From Elephas maximus indicus (Eukaryota; Chordata; Mammalia; Proboscidea; Elephantidae), in NCBI RefSeq assembly GCF_024166365.1, contig NC_064823.1:11774924-11838923 (forward strand): a DNA stretch of 64,000 nucleotides. The letters are read 5' to 3'. Of the stretch, positions 58,591 through 64,000 are shown piece by piece. The position numbers were made by a program, and so were the translations under genes. The notes under the pieces are model-generated. The model was not told the origin of the DNA, searched no databases, and was given only the letters and a program-made list of their open reading frames with translations. Position 1 is the first letter of the stretch. The number at the start of each line of letters is the position of its first letter.

Positions 58591-59797
58591 CATGTGCATA
58601 CCAAAGAAAATGAGAAATATATTAAGGTTTTTTGTTGGAAGAACAGAGTGTAACTTAATAGAAGAAAAAAAAATTTGTAAATAATATTTTTGGTAAACTT
58701 AAACGTTACTGGTTTTCAGATGGAACTGCCATAGCAACAACATACAGCTTTATATAACTAGAATGAAAAGTAAGACGGCTCAAATTGGGCATGAATTTTT
58801 TTTCATCAGTTTTACTGATAAAACAAATGCACTTATTTCTCATTAGGAAAATATCAAAACATAAATAAAACCTTAAAAAACATATAATATAGATAGCAAA
58901 TCAATAAACTTCTAATAAGTAACAGAAAAATTAATTGAAAGTAGATATTATACATTTGTCTTTTAGATATACAGTTTGAAAATCAAATGGCTTTATCCCA
59001 TTACCTCTCTTCACATTAGGGATCACTGTACTACCAACGATGGTTTATCTTTTATCATCTATCACTAATCCTATTAAATATATTACTTTAAATAGCAAAT
59101 AAGCAGAAATATTATTTTTTTGTTGTGATACATGACCACATGATGCACGGGGATGCCAAATAATATAGTACATTTTAAAAATTAAATTCCATACATTTCA
59201 CCTTGCTCCTAATTTTTTTTTTAATGGCATGAATTGAAGGCCCAAGAGAAAATAAGCTGAACTTCCCTTTTTTTTCTCTCTCTCTCAAATACTCTTACCA
59301 TAGAACAAGTGGAATTTATGCTAAAAAAAAGGGTAACCCTCATTTCTGAAATTTTAGTAATTTCAAAGACGTGTTTCAACGTATATACATTTTTTCACTT
59401 GCAACCTCTTTTCTAAGTTATTTATATTTTGGCACTTTGCAGAAATAAACTGCTCTGCAAGGAATGACAGCTGACGTGATAGACTGCCTGTTATACAAAG
59501 TTATATTTAGACAAATTTTCAAAAGATAAGTAGCTTGTCCCTTACAGTCAGAGGCAATGGGTATCACCATTGTGAACAAAATGTTGTTTCAAAACTATTA
59601 GAATTGTATTCCATTTGTGCTATTTTCTAATGAATGTCATAAGTGTATATTTTTCCCATGCAACGGGTCTTCATAAAAAATTTTTTGTTTTTTTGTCTTC
59701 CAACCAAACATGATAAAATAATTTTAAGGGAAATCAACACTCTTCATTTTTTGAGGAAATTTCCAGTCTTCCCTTTACCTACTTAAAACTGGACAAC
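58013..59797. other. Intronic sequence with (AT)n microsatellite
   Basis: An (AT)n run of about 30 bp lies at 58559-58587, after an A run. Nothing else is recognised. Confidence 0.45.
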
Positions 59798-59953
59798 TAA
59801 ACCCGTTGCCATCAAGTTGATTCCAACTCATAGCGACCCTATAGGACAGAGTAGGACTGTCCCATAGAGTTTCCAAGGAGCTCGTGGTGGATTCTCACTG
59901 CCAACCTTTGGTTAGCAGCCATAGCACTTAACCACTACTCCACCAGCTTTTCC
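59798..59953 (-). mobile_element. AfroSINE with TSD
   Basis: It is antisense. AAACCCGTTGCCATCAAGTT to CCACTACTCCACCAGC. GGACAACTAA is repeated at 59792-59801 and 59955-59964. Confidence 0.94.
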
Positions 59954-61839
59954 AGGACAACTAAGAGATATTAATTTTAACCATGAATATTGCCATGATT
60001 TTTAGGAAAATGTTTTTGGGAAGAAAACTATCATGATCATTCACTAATAAAAAGATTAAAACATTTTCTCCCTACCTATCATCCTTCCAAATGTCTACGT
60101 TTTTCTCAATATTTTTCCAGATATTTTCCCCCATTATAAATCTCTCCACAGTATCAGACTGTAACTCCGAGATTCACCAGAAACCTGTAGAGGTTTTTTC
60201 AAACACAGGTTTAACTTTATTTTATCTAGAAACCCAGTAGCTAGTTTGCCAATATCTAAATTCTTGTTAGAGTTGGGAATGGGAAGTTTGTATTTTATGT
60301 TTGAGCCAAGAATTTTCTTTTTGGTATTTTAATAGTGCAATGACTTAATGCAATTAAAGACATACTTTATCTACTAATTAGATTAACACTGGCAATTCAT
60401 ATCACTTTGTTTTTTAATTTATAGCTAAATTTTAACCAGGTATGATGTATAAATCTTATAATAGTCAAGAACTAAGCATATTTACAGGCTAAATTTCTCT
60501 TATAACAAAGAAAAATTCATGAGAAGAAAAATTTTTAAATTTTCAGGTAACTTGTTAAATAAAAAGTAACATTAATTGAATCATTTTTAGAATTCTCTTT
60601 TTCAACATTTTTTTAAAATCCTCAAAGTACTATTAACAAATTCATAACTAATCCCAGTCATAGGCACATTGTCCATAGTTAACAATAGTTTCTTGCTAAC
60701 GAACAGATTTCCTTTAAATACCTCCACTAATACTAAAAATGTTCAAGAATATGCAACTATGTTTATATTCAATAATGTTTATCAGTATTCTGTTAGAAAG
60801 AATACCTTATGATCTGATGACATAATTTTAAAATCTGAATTACAGAAAAATAAACACAATTGGAAACATTTTTATTTAAAGTCCACTCTGACTTTCTTTC
60901 TTACTGACTTTCTTAGCCACTTAAAGCTGTGATTAATCAGTTTTTCCTCTTGTGATGGTTTATGCATGCATTTACCACATCTTCTTGGACTTCTGCCATA
61001 TCTAACCAATACATCAATAGTGTGCTGAAAAAAACGGAAAGCACCTTGACAAGGCTATAGAAAGAAAGTGCCACAGAGCAGTGGTCAAGCCGAACCATTG
61101 CACACATGCAGCCAGGTGCAGGAGAAAACTGAAAAAGCTTATGTAATTCTCTCTGCAGCTGCCTCCGTGTTTAAAGCCCTTCAATGAGCAGGACTGGTGA
61201 CTTCAAATAGTTTAAAAAGGAAAAAAGCAAAAATAAAACAAAATAAAAGGGGGAAGAAAGAAAAAAACTAAAACTATTCATAGACAAATAAATGGAAGGC
61301 ATACCTAAATAAATAGATACCAAGTGATGCTAACAGAGAGAAAGCAAGTGAGGATAAAGAAAGAGTTAGGACGTTTAAACAAGTGAAACACTAAGCTAAA
61401 TAGTATAGGAAGAAGGTGCAAACTAAGAGTTTTCAAACCAATATCGGTATCTTTCCACTGTTGTTTTTTTTTTTTCCCCCTTGATAATCTAACATTTTCC
61501 CCTATCTAAAACCTAGCTGAGTAAAAAGTACTATTATTTTTTTTCCTAATCTGAAAATAGATGTGTTATGAATAATATTTCCTAAGTATGTCCATCTGGA
61601 CCTTACAAAGAAATAAAACAGATTTTGTACCTATTTATCAAAAATGGGCTTTACTTTTTGGAAATACTTGAGCTACTGGGTGTAAGTTTACAGTACACAT
61701 CATCAATATGGGCTGAAAAGAAGTCATTAAGTAAATGTGTTTTAATTCTCTGTATTTAGGGTTTTATATTGAAAAAGAAAACATTTCAAAAGTGCTTTTA
61801 CAATAAAATTAGACATAGTAAATCTGACTGCAATTCAGA
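59954..61839. other. Intronic sequence, no identified element
   Basis: A poly-T/C run lies at 61464-61481. The segment near 61140-61200 (GCAGCTGCCTCCGTGTTTAA) has more balanced composition and is not a repeat I know. Confidence 0.35.
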
Positions 61840-62960
61840 GCACAAAAGTGCAATTACTTCTTAATATAAGTATATTATTACAACGCTAAAACAGCTATTA
61901 TCGTGCCCAGCATGCTGTGGCGGCCTGTAACTGCTAATCAAACACATGAATAGATTGGTAACTCTGTAATACTTCTACATGCTTAAGAATTTAAAGATAG
62001 TAAAGATTTTTCCATTTTTATCAAGAAAAATACAGACTGTTCTTTTGTAAATCTTTTCTGTAGAAACACATTTTAGCATTTCCTTACTCCTTTAAATGCT
62101 TTGACATCTCAAAAAATGTGAAAGAAACATTACAAGAGTGGTAACACTGAGTGCCTGTCAAAGAGAACAGCTACTGGTAAGAGGCACTGATAAGGATACA
62201 TTCCCAGCTATATTCCAAACTTAGCCCCTTTTGCAGATGCTTATTCATTTCTCTCTCTTTGGTTAGGTTATTACGGCTCATCATGGCTGAGGGACTAAAC
62301 TAATTGAAATGTCGATTGAGACTGGAGTGCTACAGAAAGACGGAGGGTGGTGGGCAGGGAATAAAACGCATCCAAGGAAACATGCAGATCCTTTTTTTTT
62401 TTTCTAATATTTAAGCATTTTGCTTTAAAGTTGAAAGACTGATAAATTAGAAATTCTGAAAAAAAGAATAGGAACGAGCAATTCTAAATGTACAGCTTTG
62501 AAAAGATAACAATAAATCATATGCCATATATAGGCCAAAAATGAAAGGGGCTTTGTTCTCAAATATAAACTTCTGGCAAGATCTGGTTTGTTGTCAGGTT
62601 CCCAGACACTAAATAGATGCTCTGTTCACTTAGCGTGAAGGCCCGCAAGGGGCAGAGACCTCCGGGGATTCTTGGCAGTTCTCAAGTCTCATTAGGTCTG
62701 CATATTAATGACTTGCAGCAATATAAAGAGACCCTTGAGCAGCCTTTTTTCCCCTTCCTCCTGCCTGGGTTTCCCAAGGCTAAGGGCAACGCACACACAG
62801 CACACATTAGCTAAGTGAGAGACCTGCAGCAACCGCTGCTGCCAGGCGACCATGGGGCATACACTGCCCTTTGACACACTGCCTCAGCACCATTCAAAGG
62901 TTCAGAGAGTATGTTAAGGAATGGATGCTCTCGAGGACCAAGCTACCTTGAAAATGAGGG
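61840..62960. promoter_or_regulatory. Candidate conserved noncoding / enhancer block near the PCDH9 donor
   Basis: This is the least AT-rich, most repeat-free part of the intron. 62245-62345 (GGCTCATCATGGCTGAGGGA, CTAATTG, GTCGATTGAG) and 62600-62930 contain homeodomain/POU-like words such as TCTGCATATTAATGAC, a TTCAAAGG TCF-like word, and several CpGs despite general depletion. Short open frames here on both strands lack coding character. Enhancer function is a guess from composition and location. Confidence 0.35.
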
Positions 62961-63961
62961 CCCTGTCACTCTATGGTTATAACATTAGCCAGAGTAAAGG
63001 TCAAGTGTCAAGGGAACTGAGTTTAACCCAATGATGGCTGTATTTAGAAGTTATAAATTTGACTTGCTTCTCCAGGTTGTTATGCTTCAGATAAACACAA
63101 AACAAAATAGAATAAGTAAAAACAAAAAACAAGGTATGTACTTTATATCTTTTAAGAGTTTCATTTTAACATTTAGTAATCAGGGTTATAAGGGTACTAT
63201 AAAACTTAAAAGTTAGAATTATATAGGGAAAGATTACAAAATAAGTAACCCAGTAAAATCAGATAATATAAAATATACATATCACAGTCCTCTCATCGAC
63301 TATTACTGATATACACAAGTTCAACTTTTGTCAGGTCATGGACCTTGTTGGAAATATGAGGAGACTGAGGACCTTGCAGAAAATATATGTTATCATATGT
63401 TTACGTATGCCCAAGGACCCAAAATTAGAAATATTACTTTCAACCTATTTGTGAATTTTAACCACTATTCTTTCTCACATTTCATTCAATACCTTGTGGA
63501 ACACAAAATGCATTACTCTGGAAAACATTTGGATTCTAGGCCCCAATCATCCATTTATGCTTTCGTGACCTCATGCAATTCAATCAATCTCATTCGTCTT
63601 CAGTTATCTCATTCATAAGTGAGGCTAATAATACCTTAATTGACTAAAGACTCAAGATTGGACCAGGTGAAAGTGCTGTGGCTCTTTGTATGCAGGAAAA
63701 TTCCATTAAAGAACATTACATAAAGAAGAAACTTTTCCTATCCTAACATACTCAGCAATTAATTTCTAACTCTCCAACCCATGAAGGTTCAATAGATAAA
63801 TTTTTAAAATCCTCTTTGAATGTATGACTATCTGTATAGGATGATACCACCTTTTTGTAATGCTACCAGAAAATTATCTAGAACATTATTCTTTTCAGAA
63901 TAATTTTTTTGTTTTTAACAAAATCCCGCATTTAGATTGCCCTTTGATCATACCCACACTT
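62961..63961. other. Intron 5' region of PCDH9
   Basis: Ordinary AT-rich intron adjacent to the donor at 63962-63963. No named repeat. Confidence 0.4.
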
Positions 63962-63963
63962 AC

Positions 63964-64000
63964 CAGCTGACTGGCCGCGGTTGGTGGCATCATGATCGCT
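63964..64000 (-). CDS. PCDH9: PCDH9 upstream exon, 3' end only (cut by window edge)
   Basis: The last 37 bases of the window, read on the minus strand, give 12 codons (SDHDATNRGQSA) plus one G. A strong donor, CAGCTG|GTAAGTGTGG, follows with GT at 63962-63963. The leftover G joins the GT that opens the exon at 55677 to make a Gly codon, so the spliced product reads ...QSAG-MDLFSN.... This continues the protocadherin-9 cytoplasmic tail in frame and supports both splice sites independently. The rest of this exon lies outside the window, so its length and any alternative acceptor cannot be judged. Confidence 0.88.

Larger units (their letters stand above)
55678..63963 (-). other. PCDH9: PCDH9 intron between the two visible exons (8286 bp)
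   Basis: The intron is bounded by GT at 63962-63963 and AG at 55678-55679 on the minus strand and is phase 1. It holds four AfroSINEs (three antisense and one sense to the window plus strand), an (AT)n microsatellite, and candidate conserved blocks near its 5' end. The closest SINE begins about 140 bp from the acceptor of the 306-nt exon. Confidence 0.85.

Noticed and set aside
1..64000. CRISPR arrays, operons, phage or plasmid functions
   Set aside because: All spaced repeats are dispersed retroposons; composition, splice sites and repeats are mammalian.

Overview
The window is mammalian nuclear DNA: AT-rich, CpG-poor, and packed with interspersed repeats. It contains no bacterial-style gene organisation. 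At least 23 copies of a tRNA-derived SINE carry the module 'GCCCTGGTGGYGCAGTGGTTAAG ... CTATAGGGTCRCTATGAGTCGGAATCGACT'. I recognise this as the Afrotheria-specific AfroSINE family, so the source is probably a paenungulate, most likely an elephant. RTE/BovB-like LINE tails and an afrotherian-type L1 agree with this. The species call is inference.

The only protein-coding sequence I can support belongs to one gene on the minus strand, protocadherin-9 (PCDH9). A 306-nt internal exon lies at 55372-55677. The 3' end of the preceding exon is cut by the window edge at 63964-64000. Both exons have consensus splice sites and compatible phase 1 junctions. Together they encode part of the delta-1 protocadherin cytoplasmic tail. 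The 8286 bp between them is an intron, and at least 55 kb below 55372 is the next, very long, intron. Almost everything else in the window is therefore intronic.

Layout, left to right. 1-2082: an MLT1/MaLR-type LTR with internal remnants (minus). 3395-3950: another LTR-like repeat. 4630-6831 and 14417-15033: two halves of a decayed endogenous retrovirus (plus), with pol remnants on the left and a 3' LTR on the right. They are split by a nearly full-length L1 (minus, 6839-14416) that itself carries an AfroSINE with a perfect 12-bp target-site duplication. 15-19 kb: several SINEs, an RTE fragment and a truncated U6 copy. 19-28 kb: largely repeat-poor AT-rich sequence with a candidate conserved block near 25.9-26.4 kb. 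27.7-28.1 kb: a second, 5'-truncated L1 tail. 28-45 kb: scattered SINEs, MIR and CR1/L3-like relics. 45.4-50.7 kb: a dense SINE cluster. 50.7-64 kb: the PCDH9 exons, more SINEs, and candidate conserved noncoding DNA at 61.8-62.95 kb.

No new biological system is evident. The most useful observations are the PCDH9 exon identification, the nested-insertion chronology, a possible intronic polyadenylation isoform just after the 306-nt exon, the inverted SINE pairs, and the sequence shared by AfroSINE and RTE tails.
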